Shown: positions 9,935 to 23,825, numbered from the stretch's first letter. The stretch is 64,000 nucleotides of DNA from Ischnura elegans (GCF_921293095.1 NC_060251.1:60963585-61027584), one strand, 5' to 3'. A program made the numbers and translations. Notes: generated by a model not told the origin, from the letters alone.

Positions 9935-12900
9935 ACTGCATGCCGAAATAAACTTTTATGAAATAACCTATAAACTACATAAGCTAACATATAATTCGCC
10001 GCGAAAACCAACGATCTTCCTCAATATAAAAGATTACCCAGGTTACCATCAAGAATGAGACATGACGTCAACGACACAAACGTGCTTATCAGCACTCAAT
10101 GGATTTATTTTAGCACATACAATACCGCAAATAGCTCTTGCATTCTATCACGCGACAAAAGAATGCCTTAAGTCTTCCCTAATTACCTCAAAAGACGGAA
10201 ATTCTGAGACGGCTTACGCAGTCGAGCCGAAGCCTTAAAAGTTTTCCTCTCGTGGGATCCACCAAACGCATTTCATCCGACATCTCTCGGTGCATACAAA
10301 TTAAGGTCGTTGGCTGATTATAAAACGGATGAGCTGTTTTTTGTCTTCCGCCATGCGAACGCGGATACATTCCTAGCGCCCTCCACACGGCAATGGGGCA
10401 TTTCCACCGTGGAATCATCCTCCTATCTCCATCTCTTTCCAGCGTCTTACGAAAGAAACGAACTATCGCAACGGGGCGGAGACAAAAAAACAAAGGCAGG
10501 AACTAGCCGCGTCTAGCATGCGTAATTAAGTGGAGACCGGCCCGAAGCAAATGAAGCAAGCAAAACCGTGGATGTCTAGTGGCTACGGCAGATTAGATAA
10601 ACGCACCAAAGTTTCGTCAATTGGAGCCCAGAAGACAAAATCTTCCACCAAAATTCGCGAAATTTACTGAGCTACAAACAATAAGCATCTAAAAAAACGT
10701 AAGCATGATCTGAATCTATTAACATTCGAGAATATAACAAGAATGAATGATTCGGACACAAACCACAATAAGTCACCATCGTCTACATAAAAATGGTTAG
10801 GATACCTATGAAATGGCTCACGACTCCCAGACATAAATTTCAATAGCAAGGAGCACTATTGCCAAGAGTAACGTAATGCTTTCTATTTACTGCCATCATT
10901 GCGAATAAATTTTGATGCCAAGTTCAATTAACCAACTCTACTCAACTGTCAAAGAGGATGATAATTTGTGTCAAGAAATAATATTCCTCAAGTATTTCAA
11001 TAATTGAAGCTAGCTTCAATCACGGTTTGATATTAATGATACAAGGAATGAGCCATCTGTTCCCGTGGTTACAGCGAAACATCAGTTTAACATGAAGAAT
11101 ATGACTTTATCAGTTTATCATGCAATACATATTCATACTATTCGGGGCGTAGGCACAAATAAAATTGAGATCTTGGAAGTTGGGTGACACTTCATTTTAC
11201 AACTCCGTTTATAAAAACCCGAGCACCCCATTCATCAAGAAAAATGGAATGGTAACAGTATTGTTCAATAAATGCTTTTAAATTAAGCTTAAACCCAGCA
11301 CACGGTGATAGATGATGATCGCATGAATCCCTCACGTACTATGGAGGTAGATACAATCGGAAGTGAACCGGAAGGGAAACAACGTAAGGGATCCCCTAAC
11401 ACAAGCGACAGCATAATGGAATAGAAAAAACACAGGGAACCCAAGGAACGCAGTGACGTGCAATATGGAGAGAGAGCGCATAGAAAAATATACACACGTA
11501 CACCGTAAACGGGAATTTACTGCCTCTGAGCGTTTCGCTTGAAACAGAGGAACATGAAAATTAGGTTACCCACAGGCATTTAAGACGCAACGACAACAAA
11601 ATTTTCGCAACTCGCGGAGTTTTATCAAAGATCAGTACCCGGAAGTGAGGTGGGTACTGTGTATGCCTTCAAATAAATGTCTGGAATTCCGCCTCGTTTC
11701 CCTTGGGACAACGAATATAAAACGCGTAGAAGCGGAAACGTTGCTGTACGTTTTAAAATTATTTAAAGCCAAGGAGAACATTTGTCCTCAAGAAATGAAT
11801 AATACACTTTACTACACCTCTGCTTGCACCAAAAACAATGGGACGGACGTGCAAATACGGATTTTTTTGTGATGCGGAGGACCACAGCAATGATGAAAGA
11901 TCAGATTTTTTTCTCTCAAGTTTTTCGGCAGCATATTTGTTTTTTTCGTCCAAAAAATTTTTCCTCGCACAAACTAAAAATATAAGACAAAGACTTTACA
12001 CAACGAAATAGGAACTTATGTTCAAATGTTTCCAAGCTCAACGCTCAGGGCCTCAGCCGCATTAAGGACAAGCCCTATAAGATTTCGAAGAGACAATGGC
12101 TCATAGACAATAAATCTGCACAAAATCGAGCACGACTCGTGTATTCATGCGTTAATAATTTCAGTACCGAAGGATTTTCGGTGCTGTAACGATTTTTTCC
12201 AAGCCATTGATATTGTCACGTGAAATTGGCAACCATCTAAAGAATAAAGAAAGCCGACTTTTTAGTCCAAATATCAACGAAACCTACAGAAATGCATCTT
12301 AACAACAACAAAGGTGAGTTCAGAAAATAATTAAAAATCCAAGTACTTTGAGACGCTAAGTCACCATCCATTACCAATTTTGATACTCGTTACTTGGGGT
12401 GACGTAGACAGCAATTAATATGAGAAAGGGTAAGCAGGCATTCAAGAGATGAAAGTCGCAGAAACTGTCATTGGTTTCATTTTCATTAAATTATTGAATG
12501 ATTACGTTGTATTCATAATTATTTACGATTCGGGGAAAAGAATGCGAGGGATTTTATTATATCTCATGATATCACACATCTGAGGCGCGTCGCAGGCAGT
12601 TTACAATAAAAATAATTGTTTTGCGCCTATGTTTGTGTTGTGAGTGTAACGCATTGTTTGTGCTAGCAGAAACTGAAACGCTAGATTGATGGCATTTGAA
12701 AACATTGAAAAATTAGTGCAGAATGTACTATTTTTTATAAAAGCAACAAGTATATAAAACTACCATTTTCAACAGCAACATTTTACAAGGATAAAAATTA
12801 GCATTTTTATTGGCTATTTCATTGATATTTTTATCAAATGCATTACTCTCATTAAATGAAGCTTGATTTGGTTCACTATATGAAGCATCTACTTAGCAAA

Positions 12901-14767
12901 AATTCTCTTCGACAATACCTCTTGCATCCGATTTAATACTAGAAAAATCTTTGATAGCAAATTGACTATGGGACATTAAAAAGCTGGCGTGCGGAAAATA
13001 ATACGGATATAAAACGCCATTTGGACAAACAGAGATGTGTTCACAGATATCACTAGCAATCAACTACTCCTTCTAGGGGCATTATCTCAATGTGTAGTGG
13101 ACCACAATCGCTGGAGTCGATTTCTGATGGTTGATGCACAAACAAAATAAACATATGGCAAGCCCTTTGGTGAGACATTAAAAGCATTCAGGTGCGTAAG
13201 GTGGTCCCCAGGTGTAAGATGTGAAATCGGAAACTATTACGCCAGAAGTGACAAAACAATTAAACGCCCACTTTCTACAAGAGCTCAAGTATAACCTTGT
13301 GTGTGTGGTAAGGCTTAAGAGGGAATGAAAAAGTACGGATGCTTTTGAAATGAACCCAAGAGTAACTCGGCTTTGCTAAACCGAGTAGCGGAGTCAGTCA
13401 AGGCTGACACCAAAAATGATGATAAACAAGACATGAACCACAAAAATATACATCGTATTTTGATGTAAGATATTTCGTAGAGACGCATTAAATATGGAAG
13501 CTGAAAATAACCGTGCCTGAACAAATATACCAAAAATAACTTTTCCGTAGTGATGTACCACAATGGCAAAGATAAAATATACCCACAGAAATATGGATGG
13601 TAAGGGACCACGAATAGGAATTATTTCATGAAGTACTTTTATTTCAAACTCAAAAGTATAGGAATTCGAAACAAAGTCTAGCCTCGAAAGATGCTTCTTC
13701 CAAAAAATCTTAATCTACATGTATTAATTGATGCTGTCTTTAAAATTGCACACCCACATATCGAAGCTCTCAGAGTTCAAATGCTAAACAGCACGTTGAC
13801 CATTTGTCTGTCTCAGAGACGAGAAGTATCTAAAATCATCCTAACGGTAAATACATTAACACAATCGCCACATGACACATGCATTCCAGAGGGGGACAGC
13901 GTAAACATCGTCCGCTCATAACGACTCAGCCTCCCTTGCGAAGAGATTATACTAGCAATGGTGGTAAACAAGGTCACATATAATATTCCAAAAGGACAAA
14001 ATTCCCTCCATTCAAATAAAATTCATTAATGCCATATCTGACCTAAAACCCTAGTTTTCGAGGTGGAAACTCGACGCTCACCAACGAAGGAGACTCAAAA
14101 GGAACACATTTTGACCACAAGAAAATCTGTGTCACGGCTGGATGCAACCGGCTTCATCGTATTACTGCAGTGATAAATTGCCTCAATTTGTCATGAAGGG
14201 TTTAAGGACAATTATATCGTTAATGCACGCTATTCACACTTTATTGAAAATCCCAAACGATCAAAATCATGAAACGAGAATTTCATTTTCAGTCAAACAC
14301 CAACTGTCACCGCACATATGGAAGCACCTGTTCATAAATGTTTTTTAGAAATATGAATATTAATACTATGTACAATGAAAACTAAAACCAAACAGACACT
14401 AACAATAGTAATATTAAACTCTCTAAGCTTGGTAACGAGGAGACAAGGATAATGCACACCAGCAACCCACAAAGATAGAAGTTACATGACTTCCTCCAAA
14501 TACCACCGTAATTCTTGCCTCAACCCTGTATTAAAAACTAAAACTTCTACGTGTTTTTCGGGAACAAAATGCACGATAGCAGTTATTTTTTGAGTCTGCT
14601 CCTCACCACCTGAGGTAAAAAATCAGGAAATTATTAAATTTATTTAAAACTAACAAATTTTTTCACTGGTAAGCCTCGTATATTTTGGGGAGTAGTGTTA
14701 TCTCCAGGGATTTTCGGTGCGGAAATCCCACTCCAGAGACAGAATAGATATTAATTCTGTTTTTTTT
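9935..14767. other. Unassigned region, about 4.8 kb
   Basis: No supported gene. Several open frames of 60-101 codons lack domains. Bases 12631-12690 resemble 39843-39905 (TGCGYMTWTG, then a TGTGYTAGCAGAAAC string), suggesting an old dispersed repeat. Confidence 0.4.
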
Positions 14768-15140
14768 TTCGAAGTGCGGTGCTACCGAAAAATGATGAAG
14801 ATAAAATGGATTGACCGTGTAAGTATCGAGGAAGTGCTAAGAAGAGTGAGAGAAAAGAGAAGCCCCCTAAAAACCTTAAGCAGAAGACAACTTAATTGGC
14901 CACATTTTGAGGCGCGACGGCCTGATGAAGACTATCGTAGAAGGACAGGTGGAAGGGAAGAAGAGCAAGGGACGGCCCCGAATGAGTTACATAGGACAGG
15001 TTATAAAGGATGTAAAAGAGAAGAAATACGTCGCTATGAAACGGTTAGCGGATGGGAGACAGAAATGGAGAGCTGCGTCAAACCAATCTTAGTACTGTTT
15101 ACCATTGATGATGATGATTGTTTTTTTATACTTATATACT
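14768..15140 (+). pseudogene. Non-LTR retrotransposon 3' end with GAT-repeat tail
   Basis: The first frame gives FEVRCYRKMMKIKWIDRV, then IEEVLRRVREKRSPLKTL, the thumb/connection region of arthropod LINE reverse transcriptases. A single-base frameshift near 14898 leads into GHILRRDGLMKTIVEGQVEG, then GRPRMSYIGQVIKDVKEKKY and MKRLADGRQKWRAASNQS before a stop at about 15092. A GATGATGATG tail follows, typical of non-LTR elements that end in short repeats rather than poly(A). The copy is 5'-truncated. The same lineage occurs at 19.3, 21.7 and 57-60.7 kb. Confidence 0.92.
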
Positions 15141-18100
15141 GATTGTTTTTTAATGCATATTTTAAATGCTATAATCAAGAGAAAATATCCTTATCAATTG
15201 CGTTCAATTTAATGAGGAAATCACAGTGCTGGAAATCATGAAATCTCCCCTCACCACAAGGGTGTTTTCTAGATACGAAAGAGTCCACGAATAACACAAG
15301 CGTAAAGGGTGCGGAGTTGTACCCTTGATAACGGTGCAATAAATAGAAAAGGTAAATGTAATTGCGTAAATTCTACTAAGGTTCCATTACTCCATCATTA
15401 AAATTGTAACTCAATGTCGTGCGAAGGTAAGAAATAGCGTGGCTTGAAATGAAAATGGAATAAATAAATGAAATATTTTTTGTTTCCAACATTTTTATGC
15501 AACTTATTATTATAAGTAATGAAGGCAGGTACTTTTCTGATTAAGAATAATAAAATTTCAATTTACGGTGGCCCCCCAAGCAGAGTCCTAAGCGACTTCA
15601 GCTCGACACGGAAAGCTACTCAAATGAAACACAACATGAAACACGCAAGAGGGTCGTCATCCAGGGAAAAACGCTTGCTCAGTACGGTGGCGAAACGCAC
15701 ATATTGAAATAATATGCACGTACATTATCTGTAAGACATCCTTCCACTAAAGAACTCTACATTCCTACTAACGAACAACAGCCGCGTCAACCCAACCCAA
15801 CACGAACGGGACTGACAGAAAGACGGAAAAAACAAGACATAATTTTAATCCATGCGATATTTCCTGCCTTTCTCTCTCTGCTTACACGCCAACGTTTGAA
15901 AAATGTTTGCCATATAGTTTCTACGGGCTTGCATTTATATTATTTTTAACACTTCTCCCACTAAAATATCTCTCAACTCCGGGTAGCGGCGACCGTGAAG
16001 AACTATCAAATTTTGTGCTATACGACCTTTAATCAAAAAGACGTTTTTCCAAATGTGCGCTGAGAATATAACTGTACATCCACAATTTTGGTAGCTTCTC
16101 GGATAAAAATTAAATGATCGTATTAATTTTCTTTCCGCCTTCAAAATTTGCATCGGCCAAGCCATAGAGGTCCCTCTATGAGCCAAGCCATGAATCGTAT
16201 TTCGAACGTCATTTGTTTTCGCTGCAACGCAGAAATTAATCATCATGTCTTGAGCGTCAAATCTCTTTTCTATTTAGTTAAATGCAGATTTTTCACAATT
16301 AATGTTAAAAATAGAAAACTTATAAATTGGAATCATTTCGAGAGCTACCATCTCACAAGGAATAGGCTAAGCGAGAGTCAGCAACTTAATGGCGGTAAGT
16401 TAAAATGCGTAAGTGCCAAGCTAGGATGGCAGGGCCATTAAGGGCAGAAAATTTGTGATCTGAATCGATTGACCTCTAGTGCCGTCAACTGTAGGCGGCC
16501 ATTGATAGTTGATAATCAGCTTAGGTCGATTACACAAAGGAGTTAAGTAAATTAATTAACTTTTTCAGCAGTTAGGCATTAGTAGTGTATTCCAATCGCT
16601 CAATGCATAGTAAGCACTGAAAATGGTAAATATGGTGCATTAAGTTGGATTTTCTCCAACTCTAAAAACATGAAACCCAATTACGAACATGGACAGATGC
16701 AAAACATAAAACTCATTCTCCATAGCACAAACTCAAACTTGGGGGTTAAAGCGGACATTTCATAATCCTTCAGGCGTAACAAAGTAGGGAATATCACCGT
16801 TTTGCATGGAAAAAAGTAGATACCTAAGTATTTTCAATCCATTACCCAAAGTAGAAGATCAACCTATGGCCGAAGGCGTACTAGTCAGAAGCCAAGATTC
16901 GAACGAAGTTTACCAGCCATAAACATAGAAATCCACCATCGTGTAGTCACAGCCAAAAGTATTGATGATAGATCCAGCCATCGAACAAGATTACTACTGA
17001 GCCTTTCACAGTAGTTGTTTTAATAATCCGAAAAAAGTACACGACAAAATAAATCGACGCTGATAAGGCTGGCTTGTCCGGCGAACGGCAAATATGCTCT
17101 CTTTCCTTTTGCTCTCCTCTCGACGCAATGCCGAAGGGGAGAATGCCATGAAACAGCGTGTTGGCAGAAGGGGCGTGGAGGGGGTAAGGTCGCATATGAC
17201 ATCAAGTGTGTACGAGGCAGCTGATTTATCGAGTGTGAGAGCGATGGAAGGAGAGGGGGGAGAAAAGCTCAGCTGCGTCGAGGAAATTAGGGCAAAGAGG
17301 GAGAGACGAGAGGGACAAACAAAAGAATTTGAGTATGGCGTGACGTTACGAGAACAAGAGGACAGGGTGAGCACGGAGGATTAAATCCATTCTTTCCTTT
17401 GCTGCTTTTGCTTTGGCAGAACGTATTTGAGGGAGAGATCAGACAAACAACACCAGATTCAAGGGATGGGCGTTATTTTTTGTCTTTTTTCTATCAGGAC
17501 ATCCTATGAGAAAGACGCGTTCGTAACAGATCCCAATAATCACATCCACAATAATTGAAGGACCTAGAAATCGTGGTATTAAGGCAGCATTGTTTAAGGT
17601 AAACGAAGAAAATTATACTTAAAACATCGACATTAATGTTGCTGGAAGGAATATGTGAATATTAGTTGAAAATATGCCAATCTGAGAAATATTTATGAAA
17701 ATAATTTCTCCATTCCAATTCACCCCCGACTAAAATTTCATGCATATGAAAGTATTATTATAATAAAATAACATCCATCAACCTAATACCGTGCAAGAAA
17801 TTACAACGGTTTCTTACGCGATGACCGATTATTTTACGCTGCTAAATGAATAATAAGGAGGAATTTTCAGAGGAAGACATTAAAAACTACAAAAATACAG
17901 AGGCATACGAAATTATGTTATGAAAAACTCCTTCAGCGACATAAGCAGCATTGCAAAAAGAACTTGCAATCGCAAATAAGGTTTTACTGATTAAATATAA
18001 GAAATTTTCAACTGAAGCCGAAACAGTTCTATCAACTCTAACTAGCGCTTTCCGCAAGTTTCTTTTTTCAACGCTTTCCGTAAAAATCTCCCTCAGTCGC

Positions 18101-18799
18101 AAGCAACTGTGTCAGGGACGTGCGAACTTCCCAGAGCTGTAGGCCTCCACAGCAGCAGCAAGCAATGGCCTAATATCATGAGGGACTCCGGGTAACGATA
18201 TCGAAGAAAAGCCACTCATGCGCACAAATATAAACGAAAAAATGCGTTAGTCTAAGAGATTACCTAGGAATAAAGTTAGGTAACACAGATCATCCTAATC
18301 TTACTTCGGAGACTGGAAATAAAACCTTGAGGTAATTACTGTAAACCCATGCCGTCTGCCCATTTAGATTATCTAACAGCCAATTCACAGTAATATTTTC
18401 GCCATAAAGAAGAATTGGGAAGATGAATTACTGACAATCCAAACGATAATAAATAGGTAAGTAAAAATAAGAATATACGATACACAAATACAAGTTCTAG
18501 TTGTAAAATGAGCTTGAATATTTCGCATCCAAAGTCAACTGGCATCACACGGGGACCAAAAATTACACATTGCATTCATAAGATCTCTTCGCGTTAGGGG
18601 GTAAGTATTAGATATTATGCGAATGCGATGTTGAAACAAAAACCTCTAGAATAAGAACACATGTATTAAATGCCTTCATTTCTACTTATGCAAGGGAAAA
18701 ATGCCGATTATGAAGTTAAAGTATTTATGCGTAAGATTTTTGACCGTTGATATTGGTGAATAACTTCACTCAGGGAAGATAGACTTCATGGACATAGTG
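15141..18799. other. Unassigned region, about 3.7 kb
   Basis: No recognisable gene. Three mutually overlapping open frames at 17006-17384 (61-122 codons, both strands) lie in a purine-biased patch and look like composition effects. Confidence 0.4.
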
Positions 18800-18802
18800 T
18801 TA

Positions 18803-19036
18803 AGGCCGTTTTACACGGTACACGGAATTGCGCAGTCTGACGTACGTGTGAAGGCGCAATCAAAATTGCGTCGTGTAAAGCGGTGAATTGCCAGAACTCA
18901 TGCGAGAATGCGTGGATGCGAGACGGCAAAATAGCCCCTGTTCTAATTTCGTTCATGCATTCGCGCAATTCCACGCCATTTTATAAATTAATGCAGCTCT
19001 AACCTGCGCAATTCCGTGTACCGTGTAAAACGGCCT
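18803..19036. mobile_element. MITE with TTA target duplication, PIF/Harbinger-type
   Basis: The element starts AGGCCGTTTTACACGGTACA and ends with its reverse complement. The terminal inverted repeat continues through CGGAATTGCGCA, giving over 30 matched bases. TTA lies at 18800-18802 and again at 19037-19039, the expected 3-bp duplication for PIF/Harbinger elements. It is 234 bp long with no coding capacity. Confidence 0.88.
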
Positions 19037-19299
19037 TTACACTGTTAAATGGTACATCACACTTTACTGCATCGTGAATAATATGATTAGTGGCCACTCA
19101 TGCTCTATCTCTCGTTTCAAAACTACGGTGTTTTCAATGGTGAAAGTGTTACTCCTACCGAACTAAGCTTAATATTGTGTGTTCAATTCAAGAAGGCTAG
19201 AGGACAGTTGCTTTCCCTTTATCATCTTAACAATATATTTTCCGACAAATATTGTAATTGATCATTTCCAGAGACTTGGGCTGAACTTGGACATGGTGC

Positions 19300-19413
19300 A
19301 TTCCTGGGATATATAGATCAAGTGATGAAGAGTGTAAAGAAAAATAAATACGTCAACATGAAAAGATTAGCTGATAGGAGAACAGTGTGGACAGCAGCGT
19401 CAAATCTACCCTA
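19300..19413 (+). pseudogene. LINE 3' terminal fragment
   Basis: The frame reads GYIDQVMKSVKKNKYVNMKR, then LADRRTVWTAASNLP and a stop. This is the same terminal motif as at 14.9 kb (V-K-x-K-K-Y-V-x-M-K-R-L-A-D, then W-x-A-A-S-N). Only about 35 codons survive. A (WTTAT)-rich segment follows the stop. Confidence 0.85.
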
Positions 19414-21499
19414 GAAATGTTGATCGATATTTATTATAACCTTGAGCAAAAAGATTCAATAGAGCTTGAGGTGTCTGCACAGAAATTAAAACCCGAGGCT
19501 AACGAAGTCCCAACTACAGTATTGTACTACAGGAGGCGAAAAAATAGTGAACGAAATAGTAATGAATAACATTTCATCAATAACCTGCTAACTCTCCTCC
19601 TTCAAGAGCTTATTATCCGCTAGAAATACCAATCGAAATAAAAGAATAAAAGTAAACGCAATCGTCATAGTCAGCCAATCATAACTATCAGATGACCTCC
19701 GCAATTCTCATTTCAGTCTTGATCCCATGCGCAGTCGCCGATTATCCCTCTTCAACATGTTTACACTTGGATGAAAACATCCTATCAGAGGCAAGACGCA
19801 GTACATACCCAATATGACATCACGTCGCATGCTAAACGCCTCGTTCATTCATTGATGTTAACCTCAAACCACTCCTAACACTATCCGAAGGTCACGCGCA
19901 TTTTATTAATAGCACGACAGACCTCGGCCGCGGGCGGATAACAGTTTTACAAGTAGCCGGGTCACCCGGGAACAAAGAAAGTTTTTTTTCTAGGTCGGTT
20001 TTAATTAAAAGATTTCACTTTTTAAAAAATTCTACTTTTGGGAATACGTCGCCGCAATGTGGCGTGTGCATGCAAACAAAAGCTAGGTCACCATTCGGTC
20101 GAGACTTAAAAGTATTGCCCTAAAAGTACATCGCCCCAATTCGACGTGTCCATATCAGTAAATAGGACCTCGAAGACCGTTGCCCAAAACGTTGTCCGTT
20201 TCACAGCATCCCATTCGTCAATCTTTTTTTTGGCATCAATTAAGAGGAAATACATTACGTATGCTTTCGAAATTATTGGACCAAGTCTTCGCGAGCCATG
20301 ACCTCAATGGGACACTTCGAGCAGAAAAAAATTCCAATTGATGGACCATTGGATGGAAAATATCTTGGGATTCGTAGGTTATGTTTCCATTTTTTTCTAT
20401 ATTTATGCATAAATATACATCAATTTATCTAAAAATAAAAATATTATAGAATAAACACGTGCCCTTTACCATAAATAATATTGATAAATAAGACAAAAAT
20501 ATTCAAACATATTTCCCACGTAACGGATACGCCGTTAGCCCACAGAAATATTAAAAAATATCTTCATTGATAGATTTAATTTCTAAACCTCCACCCACTA
20601 CACTCACCTGCCCTTTATCACACAAAAATATTGCTTTTAAAACTGAATCCATTCAATAAAGCATGGATTAATAGGAGAAAACACAGACATTTTCTCGCAA
20701 ATTTCCCTAGTCCGGCAGCAACTTGCCCCCAAAATTCAAAGAAATTGCCGAATCAGGTAAGTGGGGGACGAAAAGAGGAGAAAGTGCCGACACTTCAAAC
20801 CAAGGACCCGATTTCGAGCACCAGGAGGGTGGAAGGACAGCCTCTTATCCTTCATGTCAGAGAGAGAATGGAAAGAGACGAAATGAGACCACGGCTCGCT
20901 CCGTTCAATCGACTCCCAACCCCGTAGCGTTTCATGCACAATTTCCAAATACGCCAATCGTTCACTTCTATAGGTGAACAATGAGAATTCGTGAATGACA
21001 ATGCATTTTGAAGAGAACGAGACAGCGAGAGAGTATTTGCATTGCAACTTCAGCTTGGGCCGCGAAAATTTAGCGGAGGAAAACCATCTTCCATGATATA
21101 GACTCACAACAAGATCCCGCGAATTACATAGCGCGAATTCATGGGCACTGCCTGCCTCCGACGATGTGTATAAACGCATGTAGGTGTATGGTCGATACCG
21201 CCACTCTACATTTCAGCGAACTGGAGAAGCCGCCTGCATTGCCGGCGAAACTGTCGTCTACACTGATTGATACACGCGAAGCAAGTCCCGTAAACCTCTA
21301 CGCTGAATCTACGCCAAACCGCGAAAGCCTACAAAAGGAATTCAAAGTTTTAAGTCCTTCGCTAAATTTCATTGAAAATTTGTTTGTTGAGAGGGAACTT
21401 ATGCATAGACTTTTAATATTGTATGAAGCACTCATCTGCACGACATACTTTTCAAGTGAGTCGTAATGAAAGTGTATACATAAAACCTTCTTCAGTACC
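19414..21499. other. Unassigned region
   Basis: No gene is recognised. A weak ~85-bp duplication is visible around 20036-20175 (TACGTCGCC...GCGTGTGCATG against TACATCGCC...GACGTGTCCATA). Opposing open frames of 98 and 147 codons near 20.6-21.2 kb have no domain. A splice-donor-like CAGGTAAGT at 20755 lies within them, but no acceptor or protein homology supports an exon. Confidence 0.4.
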
Positions 21500-21935
21500 T
21501 TCACTTGTTCCCTCATCATCATCACTGCTCAAAAATCCTAAGATTGCATTGACGCAGCTATCCACTCTATTCTTATATTAGCTAATCTTTTCACACCAAC
21601 GTATTTCTTCTCTTTCACGTCCTTCTTTACCTGATTCATACATATATTTTGTTCTAAGTCTTCCTTTTTCCGTTCTTGCCATCTTCTTGTTCCTCGACGA
21701 TTGTCATCACCATGCCATCAAGTCTCAAGATGCGGCCTATGTGGTTTTCCGCCTTCTTATCAAGGTTTCCACGAGGCTGCTGTTCTCTCCTACTCTTCTT
21801 AGGACTAACACAATACAAAATCGGTCGATCCATTACATCCTCATCATTCTTCTGGGGCACCACATTTGGAAAACCTCTACTCCGCTGCTTTCAATATCCA
21901 TGCCTCACTTCCGTATAGAAGCACTTGTACCCTAT
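21500..21935 (-). pseudogene. LINE reverse transcriptase C-terminal fragment
   Basis: Read on the minus strand, the fragment contains NVVPQKNDEDVMDRPILYCV, then SPKKSRREQQPRG, and HIGRILRLDGMVMTIVEEQE followed by DGKNGKRKT. It matches the H-I-x-R-x-D-G-L-M-x-T-I-V-E-G-Q region of the LINE at 14.8 kb. A GAT-repeat tail follows at 21515-21528. Stops and frameshifts break the frame after the KRKT block, and the 5' part is missing. Confidence 0.85.
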
Positions 21936-23154
21936 TAAACGAAAAATAAATTACACCCGAGTGGCTAAGTCTCGGGTGAGCTCCACCAGCAAAAATTTTA
22001 AACAAACCTTAAGAGTTGAATTACTGAGTGAGTAAACGACAGAGAAGACACGAAACTGAAAAAAATAACACCCGAAACGCGAGGACTGGACCTGTTTCAT
22101 AAAGTCCATTATGGTGATACCAAGGTCGAAAGGTGGTATAGAAACCCTTTCAGCGAAGAAGTGGGCCAACCAGAAAAGATTTCCGATGAAGAGATATTGT
22201 GCTGAAGAGTTGGAACATGGGCGGAGATACCCAGAGGACCTTTCCTCCCCCGTGGCGAGCTCTGATTAGATCACCACCCCCACCTTCCTCCGCTGATCCC
22301 TTCGGAGTCCGCACCCAACCGCGAAAATCCTGGTTAAGCGACAAAGAAATACGGTGGATTATTGATGGGATACTGCTCTGCACTACATACTGACAGAGGC
22401 TAACGAATTGGAACTCCGCCGTGAGTCTCTCCGTGGATCCAAATCCAAGCAAAACGATAACGCCAGCATACACAAAGTCTATCCCGTATAATCTACGAGA
22501 GAGATCGACATTACATTTAAAATTGGACTTTCACGCCATAAATGGATTTTTCTAACTAATATTCAGAAATTAACGTTTACAGTGATCGGAAAAATGCTTA
22601 ATAATTACGCGAAAAAAACAAAGGTTATGTTACAATAATATATTGGATCAAAACTTTTTATCGATTCAAATTAGAACTGATATATATTTCGCTGTGAAAA
22701 AATACATAGTCATCTCATTGTTGCAGCTAACTTTGAAACAGATAATACATCGAAAGAAAAACTAACTCGCTGGCATTATATCGCAGAGGGAAATGAAACT
22801 AAGTAAAGTCCACAAAATACCCATTTGGTTTCTACCTAAAAGTCATTTACAAGGTTGACAATACAGCTTTGTTACCGTACTTAAAATTGATGCATTTAAG
22901 AATGATTGAATCAAAATAACATAGTCGACATTGAATTTAGTACATATCGGGTACGAAGAGAGCGCCTATTGGCCGATCAAATCGGGTTTTAATACAGACT
23001 AGGTGCTGCGGTGTATCTACGGCTGGTAAGCCTCTTCAAGAAACCACAGGTGACTTAGAAGGTGAAAATGACACCCTCACAAAAGGCAATAATTTATCTT
23101 TCCCATTGATTTTACAATAAGAATGTGACCACGCCGTAAGAAATACCTTAGTCA
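21936..23154. other. Unassigned region
   Basis: Nothing recognised. A short inverted repeat, CACCCGAGTGGCTAAGTCTCGGGTG, surrounds 21954-21978. Bases near 22200-22320 are C-rich. Confidence 0.4.
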
Positions 23155-23215
23155 ATCGAAACAACAAAGCGCTCTACCCACTAAGCTACCCACAATCCCA
23201 TTTCTAACAACATGT
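23155..23215 (-). mobile_element. tRNA-like SINE head fragment
   Basis: On the minus strand GTGGGTAGCTTAGTGGGTAG followed by AGCGC is an excellent tRNA box A / D-arm. No box B is found at the right distance, so this is a truncated SINE or tRNA scrap rather than a tRNA gene. Confidence 0.5.
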
Positions 23216-23545
23216 AAGTAAACAAAAAAAAATATAAAATTTGCGCCCGATGGTTTTCCAGACACCGTGGCAGGATAAAAAAATCAACCCTCGATATCAA
23301 AGGAAATGTACTCAAAGAAGGCTCACGACTTCTGCGCATGGGACCAAGATCGCCAATAGGTATAAGTTTTGGCGTACACTTTTGGTAATACTGCGCAGCC
23401 ATCGAGTGCACTATTGTATACATCCCCTCATGGGTCTACCATGCTCCCCATATTTATGTAAGAACGAAAATAAAATAAAAGTAAAAATTACAGCCCGGTG
23501 GTTTTCCAGACACAGTGGCAGGCACAAAAAATCAACCGATGATCC
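23205..23545. repeat. Diverged tandem duplication, period ~240 bp
   Basis: GCCCGRTGGTTTTCCAGACA, then C(C/A)GTGGCAGG(A/C)(T/A)A and AAAAATCAACC, occurs at about 23247 and again at about 23491. Both copies are preceded by an A-rich tract. The 186-codon plus-strand frame across this region gains its length from these repeats and has no recognised domain. Confidence 0.75.
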
Positions 23546-23706
23546 ACGTGCGTGGGTGGAAAGGAGGCAACAGCGTAGCAATGGGCCACATCAACAATGC
23601 AGAGCGGGGTGTTGGAGGTGGAGGCGAGCAACAAAAGAGGAGAGAGAACTCGTAGGCGATCAGAGTGGGGGAGGTAAAAATGGGGGTGGGTGGGCCAGGG
23701 CACCCA
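23546..23706. other. G-rich patch left of the GATGCG palindrome
   Basis: This short tract is strongly purine/G-biased (GGGGGTGGGTGGGCCAGGGC) and is compositionally like 28670-29040, on the far side of the bracketed block. Confidence 0.45.
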
Positions 23707-23825
23707 GGGGTGCGTTCCGAATCACGCATCATGCGCATCAACGCATGACCTTGATGCAGCCGTTCCGAAATTGCATCAAGGCATTGATGCGCTTATGCTG
23801 ATGCGTGATTCGGAACGGCTTGATG
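23706..23825. repeat. GATGCG-rich palindrome, left copy
   Basis: The left arm begins CAGGGGTGCGTTCCGAATCA and continues with repeated GCATCA/GATGCG hexamers. The right arm ends GCGTGATTCGGAACGG. The two arms pair over about 50 bases, including CCTTGATGCA / TGCATCAAGG. A related sequence lies inverted at 28487-28668, sharing TGCGTTCCGAATCACGCATC. Confidence 0.8.

Noticed and set aside
16148-16441. 97-codon open frame with a short palindrome near CATAGAGG/CCTCTATG
   Set aside because: No domain, and the palindrome is short with no repeat context.
17006-17384. Three overlapping open frames of 61-122 codons
   Set aside because: They overlap on both strands in a purine-biased patch with no domain; composition explains the length.
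20631-21179. Candidate exons around CAGGTAAGT at 20755
   Set aside because: No acceptor, no protein homology, and opposing frames on both strands are equally open.
23241-23801. 186-codon plus-strand open frame, the longest in the window
   Set aside because: It spans a tandem duplication and half of the GATGCG palindrome, has low-complexity composition and no recognisable domain.
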